From assembly GCA_964035015.1 (NCBI GenBank), contig CAXIUP010000120.1, positions 1,506,001 to 1,570,000 on the forward strand: a stretch of 64,000 nucleotides of DNA, given 5' to 3'. Numbering within the stretch: the first letter of the stretch is position 1; each line of letters opens with the position of its first letter. Below the pieces are notes generated by a model that saw only the letters and a program-made list of their open reading frames with translations, was not told the origin of the DNA and made no database searches. Position numbers and translations under genes: made by a program. Shown piece by piece: positions 1 to 10,219 of the stretch. Source of the stretch: Corallium rubrum. Lineage: Eukaryota > Cnidaria > Anthozoa > Scleralcyonacea > Coralliidae.

Positions 1-554
1 TAAGGGTTGGTTCTTGGTCCAGGACCGCATTTTGTAAATAATTAAAGATTTACACAAAGAATGACCGCCATCAAGCATTTTTCATTCACTTCTTCTACAT
101 ATGGCCGAGTAGCATACAGAAAGAGCCTTGTGAATTTTTATTCAATTTCCAACAAAATTTAACCAAAATTTAATGGATTAATCCTTTGTCCATTCCCAGC
201 ACGTCCACAGACTTTGATTACAATCTGTACGATCCTTTTTGTGATATTTTGTACAGAGACAAATAGACAATCAAACAGAGCTGAAAATATAGACCTGTTG
301 GAGGAAAAAACAAACTATATATTCAGCAAACAGATGTGAAAACGTAACGTTCTCCAGACTAAGGTAAGAACAGGAAAGTTTATAAGAAATCAAGATCGTT
401 TTTAAAGCAGAAAAACCCGAAAATGTGGTAATGGCAGTGATAATAAGAGAAAACATGGAAAGGCAAATGGTTTTGTAAGAATAAGAGTTAATATTTACAA
501 TTTTGCTTTGTTATCAAAATTTGCCAAATCAGCTCGATGCAATCGTCGGTGTTC
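1..554. other. Unassigned AT-rich intron sequence
   Basis: This is MED12 intron sequence downstream of exon 16. I see no exon-like block, repeat array or recognisable element; short open frames here match nothing I know. Confidence 0.5.
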
Positions 555-1030
555 CTTACAACAACAACTGTTGCCCAAGAAATTTTAAAAATATAGAATG
601 TTATACTGTTGATTTTTGGATAAGTTGTAGGTAATTGGACTTTCACTGGGGTTACTATTTAGTAGATGAACGTAATATTGTAAATTATGCGGTATTTGAC
701 CCCAATTCCGGGCAAAAACGCGCATTTTGTCATTTTTGTAAGTCTGTACATCCATGTGGTTTTGGATAAGTTGTATGTAAATAAACGTAATTTCGTAAAG
801 TAAACGGCGCTTAGCCCTAGTGTGGGACCTTCTTGGAAGATTTTTTCGAGTCCTTTTACGAAATTGGGATGTTTAGAAACAGGAAATAGATTGTTATCGT
901 AACATTCTTACGCACTGATTCAGATTTAAGCAAGGTAACGAAATACTCGCCATTTTGTTTTCGTCGTTAAACTCTCGGGACACGCCCCCGTGCTCTTTTA
1001 TAGTCCGGGATAGCGTTCAAAGTTGGACAT
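555..1030 (+). repeat. Dispersed repeat, copy 1 (second copy near 40735-41035)
   Basis: From the aacaactgttgccc motif through a block containing gccattttg and agcgttcaa, this stretch lines up with 40315-41035 at clear but imperfect identity, including the shared gaatgttatactgtt motif. No protein is visible. It is probably a degenerate DNA transposon or MITE-like family. Confidence 0.7.
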
Positions 1031-1095
1031 GATCATCGAAGTTAACCAAAAGAAACCTGGAAACCAGGCCAATTCCATCTTACGAGATAAACCAA

Positions 1096-1734
1096 GGTCA
1101 TTTCGCTAAAGCGCTCTCAATTCGTCAGAATTTATGCTACAAAAATACAATAGATATCTTTAGAAAGCTATTAGTTTGTAGAATACAATGTTGTATTTAA
1201 CTTTGCGATAAACACAAGTCAATAATAGTTATGAACTTTTTAAGTAAAACCAGTAAAATCTCGTGGCGACTCAAGCACAAAGCGTTTTAATTTGTTCAAA
1301 AAAATTTTTGCAGAACGATTCCGAGATAAATTTCCAGGAAAACGATGTCAGCGTTTTTTATCTACTGCCTAGTTTCAATTTTATGACATTTTTTTCCGAA
1401 TGTTAGTCGAAAAACAGCATTATCAACTTTGGCCGTCAGTAAAATCAGCAAAAGTCGACATCTCAAAAAAACCGCTAACATCGTTTTGCCGGAAATTTAT
1501 CTCGGAATCGAACTGCAAAAAATTTTTGGAACAAAATAGAACGCTTTGTATTTGAATCCCTCGGAGTGAAGTCCTCTGGATTTACTTAAAAGATTAACAA
1601 TTATTATTGGCTTGTATTTATCGTAAAATCAAATACAACATTGTACTCTACAAATTTAATAGCTTTCTAACGATATCTATTATATTTTTGTGGCATACCT
1701 TCTGACGAATTGAGAGCGCTTTACTAAAATGACC
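1096..1734. mobile_element. Foldback (long-TIR) element
   Basis: Two arms of about 270 bp (1096-1365 and 1465-1734) are inverted copies of each other, with about 100 bp between. The outer ends read GGTCATTT and AAATGACC. Arm identity looks like 80-85 % by eye. It is non-coding and best described as a foldback or long-TIR MITE. Confidence 0.85.
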
Positions 1735-1814
1735 ATGCAAACCTTAATGAAGAGCTTAAGACGTCTCTTTTTCCAATAAGCTAAGTTTTGCCATGACGAA
1801 AATCAACATGTAAC

Positions 1815-2019
1815 CGCGCGAGCATAGATAGCTACCAAAAGCGTATACAACAGCTTGTGAACTTTAGGACTTACGTCAACTTCATCCATAAGTTCCATGT
1901 AACTGTTACCATTGCTGCCTGGAGCAAAACACAGAGCTTTGAGAACCGTTATCCACTCAGAGGTTAGCGCTTTGTAATGTGCAGTTACTTCAGAACACAG
2001 TACTCCAATATCATATAGT
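1815..2019 (-). CDS. MED12: MED12 exon 16 of window (last visible)
   Basis: This exon is 205 nt (one base plus 68 codons). The segment YDIGVLCSEVTAHYKALTSE continuing WITVLKALC matches vertebrate [20 protein letters not shown] and WLGVLKALC. The C-terminal end LLVAIYARA matches the VAILIAR segment. The donor I place at GCGCG followed by gttacat is weak and could be a few bases off. The next exon is not visible in 1-1814. Confidence 0.92.
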
Positions 2020-2244
2020 CTATAAAATGTACACATGAGTGTTTGTTAAAAAGCCATCAATTTCATATTAAATAGAATGGAATAGGATGGAGTGGAGTAG
2101 AGTGTATAAGCATAGGCAAAAGCATAACTTTAGGGTATCCAAATTCAAAACTAATGAAATACACTGTGTTTGTCGTTCCGACGACAGCTGTAGATCCAAC
2201 ATTGACATAACATGTGACCAATATACTGTAGTTTATTTTGGATT

Positions 2245-2264
2245 TTACTATTATGATTATGATT

Positions 2265-2336
<72 letters not shown>

Positions 2337-2384
2337 ACGATTACGATTACGATTACGATTACGATTATTACGATTACGATTACG

Positions 2385-2420
<36 letters not shown>
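2245..2420. repeat. Compound microsatellite (GAT)n-(GATTAC)n-(ATT)n
   Basis: Uninterrupted GAT triplets (about 25 copies) grade into GATTAC hexamers and then ATT triplets. Long acidic or Met/Ile-only ORFs through it are artefacts of the triplet period. Confidence 0.97.
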
Positions 2421-2992
2421 CCATGATCGCCTCGGATTATTTTGTTCTCCGAGGGAATGTAAACCTCATATTTCCATCATCGCTCATGCAAGAGGGAAAT
2501 TCTTCCTTTGTCTTCTTATTTTCTCGTGCATGTTGATGAGGAAAAAGTAAACAAAGAAATCCTTTGTCTTCTTCCAAATTTCCCGCTTGCATGTAGAGCG
2601 TTTTCACTCACGTGATCGGTGGCCCACTGGGGTGGTGAAACAATACGAAATATTTGAAAAAGAAAGAGCTAATTCCCATACCGTACATTTCATTGTCTTG
2701 GTACACCAATACGGCCGCCGTGACGTAAGATGAAAACGCTCTATATTTTCCCTCATCAACGTGCACGGGAAAATTAGATGCAACTTCTCTGATCAACCGT
2801 GTAAATTTCCTGTCGGTAAGATTCTCAAAGTTTTCCTCGGCGATCATAATATTACAAACTAATAACATGACTTTTCGGGAAATTAACCATTAAATTTCCC
2901 CTTTGCCTCGGGACGATTTGTTTTTCACAAACCTTCCCTCGGTTGCGCGAAATTTAATCGCTATTCGCTACTTTCCCTCAAGTCATGGTATT
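2421..2992. mobile_element. Short element bounded by microsatellites on both sides, hosting a MITE
   Basis: The segment starts with accatgatcgcc and ends with agtcatggtat, a short inverted match, and has opposed ctcggga/ccgaggga-type motifs inside. Simple (ATT)n tracts directly abut both ends. That suggests a small element inserted in, or seeding, the simple repeats. It contains the MITE at 2594-2743. Confidence 0.5.
2594..2743. mobile_element. 150-bp MITE with TA target duplication
   Basis: The terminal inverted repeats read TAGAGCGTTTTCA and TGAAAACGCTCTA, about 20 bp with few mismatches, and both ends carry TA. Ends and TA duplication suit an IS630/Tc1/mariner-mobilised MITE. There is no coding capacity. 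Confidence 0.75.
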
Positions 2993-2999
2993 ACCTATA

Positions 3000-3468
3000 A
3001 TTATTATCATTATTATTATTATTATTATTATTACTATTACTATTACTATTACTATTACTATTACTATTACTATTACTATTACGATTACTATTACTATTAC
3101 TATTACTATTACTATTACTATTACTATTACTATTACTATTACTATTACTATTACTATTACTATTACTATTACTATTACTATTACTATTACTATTACTATT
3201 ACTATTACTATTACTATTACTATTACTATTACTATTACTATTACTATTACTATTACTATTACTATTACTATTACTATTACTATTACTATTACTATTACTA
3301 TTACTATTACTATTACTATTACTATTACTATTACTATTACTATTACTATTACTATTACTATTACTATTACTATTACTATTACTATTACTATTACTATTAC
3401 TATTACTATTACTATTACTATTATTATTGTTATTGTTATTGTTATTGTTATTGTTATTGTTATTGTTA

Positions 3469-3526
<58 letters not shown>
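3000..3526. repeat. Long compound microsatellite dominated by (TTACTA)n
   Basis: An (ATT)n start is followed by about 65 copies of the hexamer TTACTA (3033-3420, with one visible C-to-G interruption near 3083), then (TTATTG)n, then (ATT)n to 3526. The array is nearly perfect over almost 400 bp. The long Tyr-only and Ile/Thr-only ORFs are artefacts. Confidence 0.98.
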
Positions 3527-3539
3527 CGCCATTAGAACA

Positions 3540-3733
3540 ACATACTATATTTTTTGTTGTAGAAACAAGGATTGGTCAAATCCAGACTTAATGAACATTT
3601 GAAGATACATTTTAAATTCAAATTTTTCTATATAGTTGTAAACAATAAATAGGCTCAAGTAGTCAATTATAAATTACCTTAATTAGTGAGATTTATAATT
3701 GTATATATATATAAAGTATTTCAATAAAGTTTC

Positions 3734-3804
<71 letters not shown>
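3540..3804 (+). repeat. Probable LINE 3' tail ending in (ATT)n
   Basis: AT-rich sequence containing aataaag is followed directly by about 23 ATT triplets (3734-3804). Several LINE clades end in such a polyadenylation-like motif plus a short tandem tail. No reverse transcriptase sequence remains upstream. Confidence 0.5.
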
Positions 3805-3810
<6 letters not shown>

Positions 3811-4063
3811 ATTGACGTTTATGGTCAATAGAGTGTATCATGGTTGACATTTTTTACTTTCAAAAATTAAGATTAAAACGGTATTTGCGATATTAGACAG
3901 AATTCAGTTACACCTAAACAATATTAATTTTAAAGTGCCTATGAAGCAAAAATTAAGTTGTTCTTGTTTGAAAGAATTCCTAAATTAATGAAATAACAAT
4001 TTAGGGTTCTTCCATATCTCACTTCGTTCTTGAGATATTGAGATTTGTTCAATATTAAAGACT

Positions 4064-4616
4064 AATTAACCGAGTGCGAGGTCTGTACGGGAAAGTATTT
4101 GCCTGAGGTTTTCGTACAGACCGAGCGACGAAGGAGCGAGGTGTGTGCGATAAAACCGAGGGCAAATACTTTCCAGTACAGACCGAGCAAACGAGGTTAA
4201 TAAGGAATTTATTATATGGCTATTGGTTCATTCTATTTTTAAGCTTCGAGCGTTCTTTTCGTCTTCGGAGTATGCGGTTTACCTTACCTGTTGACTTTTT
4301 CGTGTCGCTTCTTGACCTTCTTTGTTTACACCAGTTCGCCTTTTATTTGTCGTGTTTTTAGATAAAACAGCTTTAAAGAAAACCAGCAGTGATGTTCCAA
4401 CACATTTTATTGTTCAGAATATTTTAATAAAGATATCTATTTCTCTTTTATTTGTATTTAAATCAACTCAGAAATGTTCCCGCCAAAACTTACAGGGCCG
4501 AGAAAAAAGCGTATTGACCGGTCGGTCAATATCGTAAAATCCCGACCTCTCAGGAACCAATCAGCGTGCGTAGTTTTGCGTACGGACCGGAAATCAAACC
4601 CAGCCATATAATAAAA
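4064..4616. mobile_element. Hairpin-ended element, family F1
   Basis: Positions 4064-4203 form an imperfect hairpin: ggtctgtacgggaaagtattt at the left is mirrored by aaatactttccagtacagacc at the right. A 410 bp body follows, with a short inverted repeat at its ends (ttattatatggc and gccatataataa). The far end carries atcgtaaaatcccg, ccaatcagcgtgcg and ggaccggaaat, resembling the far end of the Crypton element at 16200-16290. Confidence 0.65.
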
Positions 4617-4836
4617 AGTTATATATCTTTGCAATTATCAAACGAAATCACGTGAAGAAGTCTTGTACGTGGGTGTCTCTTACAAAAAAAAGCAAACGAT
4701 TTTACTCTGATGTAGGGCTCCGCTCGAAAAACACTCGTTATCAAAACTATAATCTCGGCAGTTTAGCACCTTTTCACTTTACTCTATCCAAAACACTGCC
4801 TACGCAGCACTTACTTTTTTACACTTAAAGTGCCTA

Positions 4837-5872
4837 CTAGAAATACATGAATGCAACAACCCCTCGCCCACTTTTATTAAATGGTTTTTTGAAACACCCC
4901 CCACCCACCCACCCTGATTTAAAATAAGCACTCCTGATATACAATCAATATAAAAACAAACAGATTTAAAGCAAATGATAATCCTCGAGATAATTATAGA
5001 ATTTACGGATAGGATAACTAACTGATTTAATGAAAGTTTAACATATCAAAGCAAAATTTAGCTCTGGTTGTAAAAAATATATTGTTTTTATAGGAGGATT
5101 CAAAAGGGATTATTTTTAGCAAGCACTTAATGGCTTATGGCTTCCCTATGTGGCTTTGTATACATGTTTTGTAAAGGCAGAATTAACAGTTAACAGCTCA
5201 AAATTACATTTATAATAGAGTCTGAGATAAAAACAATTCAGTAGAATCGGATCCCAGAAAGAAGTATTAAACAGCCCACGTTTCAGTCGAAAATTTGGAA
5301 ATACAGCAAAAAAAATCGCCAAAGCCCATGCAAAGTCAATGAATAACATAAACATAAGCTTATAAAGGAAGTGTTTTAAGTTAGCTTTAGTTAAGCTGAC
5401 TTATGGTTTGGACGAGCAAAGGGAAAGCACGAAAACGTGAAGCTGTATATTGTTTAGGTATAAGACAACAACAATCCTACCGTTTATAACTTTAAAATAA
5501 TTTGACCACTGAGTGACCACATCCAATGCAATTCAGCGTCTGGTTTCTTCAGGTTCTCTGGTTTCACTTCAAGATATATTAAACCGGCTGTTTGTATCCT
5601 TTTCGTCGTTGTTCTCTTTTATTATTTAAGTAGAACAGGCTCCATAAAGCCGAAATACTGACAGATTTATTAGTTTTCTTCGTCGCTAGTCACCAGTGTC
5701 CAACTATTCTTACCGCGTGACACCGTACCAAACATATATATATACAAATAAACTATTTCACAGATTTCGTCTCCCTCGCTTTTTCTACACGCGTGTAAAA
5801 TGGACTCCACGCGTGTCGAGATTAGCACCCTCACCGGGCTCCGGGCCTTCGGCCCGTCGCCCGGCTCGGGGA
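4837..5872 (-). mobile_element. Helitron-like non-autonomous element, copy A1
   Basis: Read on the minus strand it begins TCCCCGAG next to a GC-rich hairpin and ends CTAG. The flanks are A at the 5' end and T at the 3' end, the Helitron signature (5'-TC, CTRR-3', insertion between A and T). Four more copies lie in the window, all sharing the same two termini where present. It is 1,036 bp with no Rep/helicase ORF. Confidence 0.75.
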
Positions 5873-5877
5873 TGAAA

Positions 5878-6661
5878 TGAAATTTTTTATTGCTTCATTT
5901 GAAAGAGCATCAAAACGTAAGACAATATGCAGTTTACCGTTCCTTGATATCTTTTGTAGTTCCAGAGTTATAAACATTTAAAGATGTCAAAATGAAGAAA
6001 AAATATGGCACAAACAAATTGCTGATTCAGCACAAATTGTGACGTCATGTGGTTTGCATGTTAATTTGGTGAATGTTTAAATGAACTATATATAGCTCAG
6101 TTACTATGTCTCAGAATCAAATGAACCTTTGCACACGTATAGTGCAAGATGAAACACAGTTGATAATCTCACCAATTTTGTTGTCAAGGTAACACTGTTG
6201 TACCCAGGCCTCTTGCACGGATTTTACATATAAACCACCTTCTCTGTCCTAATAAGGATAAAATAATTTCAGACATGTACCTGCAATACCTAAATACGTT
6301 TATACTATAATAATTTGAAAATTATGCCCACAGAGATAAATACATGGTGTTTTATAAAATCCGTGCAGGGGGCCTGGGTACAACAGTGTTACATTGACAA
6401 CAAAATTGGTGATATTATCAACTGTGTTTCATCTTGCACTACATGTGTGCAAAGGTTTATTTGATCCTGACACATAGTAACTGAGCTATATCTAGTTAAT
6501 TTAAACATTCACCAAATTAAAATGCAAACCACATGACGTCACAATTTGTGCTTAAATCTTTATAACTCTGGAACTATAAATGATATCAAGGAACGGTAAA
6601 CTGCATATTGTCCTACTTTTTGATGCTCTTTCAAATGAAGCAATACAAAATTTAATTTCAT
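5878..6661. mobile_element. Foldback element with ~385-bp arms
   Basis: The two halves are inverted copies of each other about a centre near 6275. Both carry cttcatttgaaagagcatcaa (or its complement), gtgacgtcatgtggtttgcat and gcaccgtgcaggcctgggta-type blocks. It abuts the outer end of Helitron copy A1 and lies about 100 bp from MED12 exon 15. Confidence 0.85.
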
Positions 6662-6757
6662 AGGCACTTTAAAGATCGGGTGTCGGAACTAGAACGACAA
6701 CAAATAAAATGTTGCAACCTTTTTATGTCGCGGGATCAAAAACTTATCATAATTTAC

Positions 6758-6874
6758 CTTTCTCTCTCTTGGCAATTATACACGCTTATAATAGCATTGC
6801 AAATAAAACTGTACATGTGATCCATCCTTTCTGGTACCATTACTTGTTTCCAAATAACGTCAAGTTTTTCTTTT
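6758..6874 (-). CDS. MED12: MED12 exon 15 of window
   Basis: This exon is 117 nt (one base, 38 codons, AG). It encodes a KEKLDVIWKQV start and then YSFICNAIISVYNCQERE, matching vertebrate [20 protein letters not shown]. The acceptor is ttattag and the donor is GAAAG followed by gtaaatta. The phase joins exons 14 and 16, giving arginine codons at both junctions. Confidence 0.92.
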
Positions 6875-6907
6875 CTAATAATAATAAATAAAAGCATATT
6901 AATATTT

Positions 6908-7394
6908 AGCATATAACTTGCGAGCGAATAGTTAACAATTATTCACTGAAGTGGAGGTGAATAAGTTCTGAATATTACTACAGTAATATCCTACAATACT
7001 ACAGTATTCACGGACTATTCACCAGCATATACCTCATAAATGAAGTAACAAGTATAACATTCTTATGGTTTTTTGTTTGTATTTTCATACGAGACACGGC
7101 CGCTAGCACCCGATATTTTTCGACAAAACAAGTTTTACAACTTTTGAATATATAAATGGCTAGAAAATTGTAAAGAAGCATACCTGTGGACATTCTTCTA
7201 CTTAATTTTATTGACTTTTCTCGTTATTCTACAACATCAACCTAGTTTACCAACAAAATCTCCTGCTTCGACGGTAAACAAAGCAAAACTGGCCACCTTT
7301 TTGTTTTGCCCGCAGGTGAATAGTGCAGTATATCCCGAGCTAGAGGAAGCAATCAGATTGCGTGAAAAGCACTATTCATCTGCATGATATATGC
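6908..7394 (-). mobile_element. Hairpin-ended element, family F7, copy 2
   Basis: This is an inverted copy of the repeat at 31261-31718. It has the hairpin motif aacaattattcactgaagtg near 6930, catatacctcataaatgaag, and an end with gcaatcagattgcgtgaaaag. A matching 3' piece of the same family follows immediately in the other orientation. Confidence 0.75.
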
Positions 7395-7788
7395 TAATGC
7401 TTATTACGCAATGTGAATGGCTCTTGAATCTCGGAATATCCTGCAATAGCATAAACCCAGCAGGCGAATGGTGCTCTTTACGGAAGCTGACTGGCTCTTC
7501 AATCTGGGGATATCATGCACTATTCACCTGTATAATGGCAAACAAAATGGCGGCCAGTTTTGCTTTGTTTACTGAAGCACGGGTTTTTGTTGATAAACAA
7601 GGCTGATGTAGTAGGATACCGAGAAAAGTCAATGAAATTAAGTATAAAAAAAATGTTCGTTTATTTAAAATTTTCTGGCCAATAATAAATCCAAAAGTTG
7701 TAAAAACTGTTTTGGGTACGCCAATATCGAGTACGCCAAGTTGCTAGTGGATCTGTCTTGCATGAAAATACCGAAAAATATAAGAATG
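7395..7788 (+). mobile_element. Hairpin-ended element, family F7, copy 3 (truncated)
   Basis: From tcaatctggggatatc through gttgtaaaaactgttttg and gtaccgaaaaatataag-like sequence it follows the 31300-31620 copy. The hairpin end is missing. Together with copy 2 it forms a head-to-head pair. Confidence 0.7.
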
Positions 7789-8016
7789 TTAAGCCCTAAT
7801 CAAACGAGAACGCAAGTCATCGCAAGTTGGCATGCTATCTCAGTCAGCCTCTCTGAATAATTTCCCGAAAATATCATGTACCGTGACAAAGTTAAAACTT
7901 GTTTACAACATTCATGAAACCTTTATTTTGTTAATTTGGGTATTCGAGCGACCGCCACAGAACTTTGTGACTGCCAACTTGCAATGAAATGCGTTCTCGT
8001 TTGATCACGGCTTTAA
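7789..8016. mobile_element. MITE with ATCAAACGAGAACGCA inverted ends
   Basis: Left ATCAAACGAGAACGCAAGTC is inverted at the right as atgcgttctcgtttgat, and both arms also share the GCAAGTTGGCA segment. It is about 228 bp and non-coding. The transposase family is not determined. Confidence 0.7.
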
Positions 8017-8438
8017 AGTTGTTATTTATGGGTAATTGGCAGCCATTTTGAAACGTCATTTTTGCCATAGCAAGAACTGTTGCTATTTATTTGGTAACAG
8101 TTTTTGATTGTCAGACTGTTTAACTACGCATAACATTTAGTTTTATTCTTTTTCCAAATTGTTTAATCACGTGTTTTGGTCTCTCAATCTTGTATTTTCC
8201 ATTTTTCAAGAAACTATATGGAGCCACCTTAAGTGATGCTCAAATGTGCCTTAAATTTAAAGCGCTTATAAACCCATATACAATATTACTGACATGGATC
8301 CTAAATAATGTGAATAGTTGAATTCCAAAATATTTTTTGATCTGAACTTTTATTTTTTGACTAAAACTAGTTGCGAAAAACTAACTAAGCTTGACTAAAA
8401 CTAGTTGCCTTGTTTATCAACAAATTAATTTTTTGACT
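8017..8438. other. Unassigned intron sequence
   Basis: AT-rich intron. It includes a block near 8195-8240 (tatggagccacc) related to one end of the small element at 59152-59254, and repeated ttttgact..aactagttgcgaaaaa motifs at 8350-8460. No coding signal. Confidence 0.45.
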
Positions 8439-8556
8439 TTAACTAGTTGCGAAAAATGCAACATTAAGGCCTGGCTCAGTGGTCAGAGCACTGCACTGGC
8501 ATCGCGGGTTCAATTCCTAGCTGGAAGGCCTTGATGTTGCATTTTTCGCAATTGGT
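8439..8556 (+). repeat. tRNA-derived SINE-like unit inside an inverted repeat
   Basis: The segment ggctcagtggtcagagc looks like a Pol III A box/D arm and gggttcaattc like a B box/T arm; AAGGCCT and AGGCCTT could pair as an acceptor stem. The unit is flanked by about 30 bp inverted sequence (gttgcgaaaaatgcaacat and its complement). A second copy with the same downstream text (tggtcccggtttggtcttat) is at 11357. It is a SINE head or tRNA pseudogene, not a functional tRNA: the T stem is broken. Confidence 0.65.
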
Positions 8557-9477
8557 CCCGGTTTGGTCTTATAATGTATATGTTTTACACTCGAAGTTTT
8601 CATTCACCAAACATCAACTTGGTCTAATGATGACTTTGTAATAGAGTAGAAATATTGTTGTTTCACTTGTTGTTTTGTTTTAACTCATGTTTCTTCTTTT
8701 TTTAATACAAACATACATCCAAAATTTACGCATTTGCTGCCACACGCTTATTAGTTTCTCAGATTTAAACGAATGTTAATTTCTTCCATTTGTTTGAATT
8801 ACTGACTGTAAAACTTTCATATTTTATTTTGTTATATTTCTTCACTGCTGATAACGAAGAACCTTCACGATTCACAAAACTTAAAACAGACTATGAAATC
8901 TACGAAGAATTTAATTTTAAGTCTTAAATTGTACCTTGAATAGTAATTTTAAACTCTTACCAATATCTCGTTTGTTGCATTTGCCATCTTTTCACTAAGA
9001 CCCTTTTAATGAGTATAGAATACGTAATTCTCACCTTTTGAGGTCAATTTCTTCTCAATTTTTCTTTTAAATTCTTTTCAACTTCGTTGAAACCTAAGAC
9101 AGCTTTTGTATATTTTCAATAGAATTCAAAAGGCTGAAAATGACGTACTCGGCACTTATTAAAAGGGCGTTGGACTGTGAAAACTAAACCGGTATCTATC
9201 TCTTGTCTGCTTTATGGCTTTTACTGTTTTACATCTCTCCGGTTACAGGATTACTTAATATTCTCTGACCCCGGTTAATCTGACCGTGCTGAAGTCAAGA
9301 TTGCTTTTGCCAGTCAACTTTGGGATTGAATACAAGTTTTAAGGCCGCAGTGCGTCATATGTTGCAGTACGTAAGATGGCGGCGGCTGGCACGAAATGTT
9401 TGACTGCTGGCCACAGGGAACGTCCCACCAGTTTATATAGAGATGAGTAGACTGGTTACGAGAATGATTACTCATAC
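8557..9477. other. Unassigned intron sequence upstream of exon 14 donor
   Basis: Contains a degenerate hammerhead-like string near 8617-8650 (taatgatgacttt..agaaat) and otherwise anonymous AT-rich sequence. Two short minus-strand blocks with splice-like borders (8957-8993 and 9034-9094) contain stops or match nothing in MED12, so I do not call them exons. Confidence 0.4.
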
Positions 9478-9617
9478 CTTGAATTCTCAAAGTAAATACT
9501 CAGGAACGACGAATCCCACTGTAAGCTTGACGTCGTGAAGATCGTTGAATTGCTGAAACAAATTATACTTTCTTTGATCTTGTTGCAAGCTGTATCAAAA
9601 CTGTCGATGGATTTACT
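9478..9617 (-). CDS. MED12: MED12 exon 14 of window
   Basis: This exon is 140 nt (46 codons plus AG), too short to show up as an ORF. It follows exon 13 in phase 0: FDTACNKIKESIICF then LQWDSSFLSIYFENS, paralleling vertebrate FSDFCSKVKNTIYCN and MRWAPEFMIDTLENP. The acceptor is ttttgtag before AGTAAA and the donor is TCAAG followed by gtatgag. The plus-strand ORF over the same bases is an accidental shadow. Confidence 0.88.
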
Positions 9618-10219
9618 CTACAAAAAAGAAAAAAAAATTGAGCAGTTTTTCTTGCTACCGACTAAATACTCCCAACTGCTACGGAGAAGCAGACGTCAGG
9701 TATCTCACTGTGACGGCTGCCACTTTGTTAGGTTAGGTTGACTTGGGCAAGTTCTTTGTGTGTTTTCTTAAATCAATAGCTTCCTTCTACAATTCAAGAT
9801 TTGATAAACTTTAAACATACGAGAATATTTTGAATTGTATAGACAAAACTTGTTCCGGCAAAACTTATGTTATCTTTATTACGAGAGCTAAACCCGGTGC
9901 TAGGGTAACCCTACTTCCTTGTAAACAGGCCCTTATGCTAATTCGCTTGTAATGGGTTTTGGCGCAGATACATGTACGCATAGCGTACCTCTTGTTTATA
10001 TAAATTGACACCTGTATGTAACTCTAAATTAGTTAACGCCGGGAGTAGAACTGGGAATATTACAAATAATATTTGGCATTTCACTCGATTAAACTGGATA
10101 TACTAGGTAATTTTGGTAAAAGAAAATTTCGAGTGTAGAGTAAATACATTATAAGACTACAAGTAATATTACAAGTAATATTTGGCATTTCACTCGACTA
10201 AACTGGATATACTACATTA

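Noticed and set aside
2608-2868. 86-codon minus-strand frame
   Set aside because: Crosses a MITE border and matches nothing in MED12 or known element proteins.
2903-3602. Long Tyr-only, Ile/Val-only and Ile/Thr-only frames
   Set aside because: Translations of the TTACTA and ATT simple repeats.
8461-8535. Functional tRNA gene
   Set aside because: T stem does not pair and the same text recurs at 11357 with a SINE-like tail.
8957-9094. Two short minus-strand blocks with splice-like borders
   Set aside because: Contain stops or no MED12 similarity, and exons 14 and 15 already join in phase.
9535-9741. Plus-strand 68-codon frame
   Set aside because: Antisense shadow of MED12 exon 14, which fits phase and homology.
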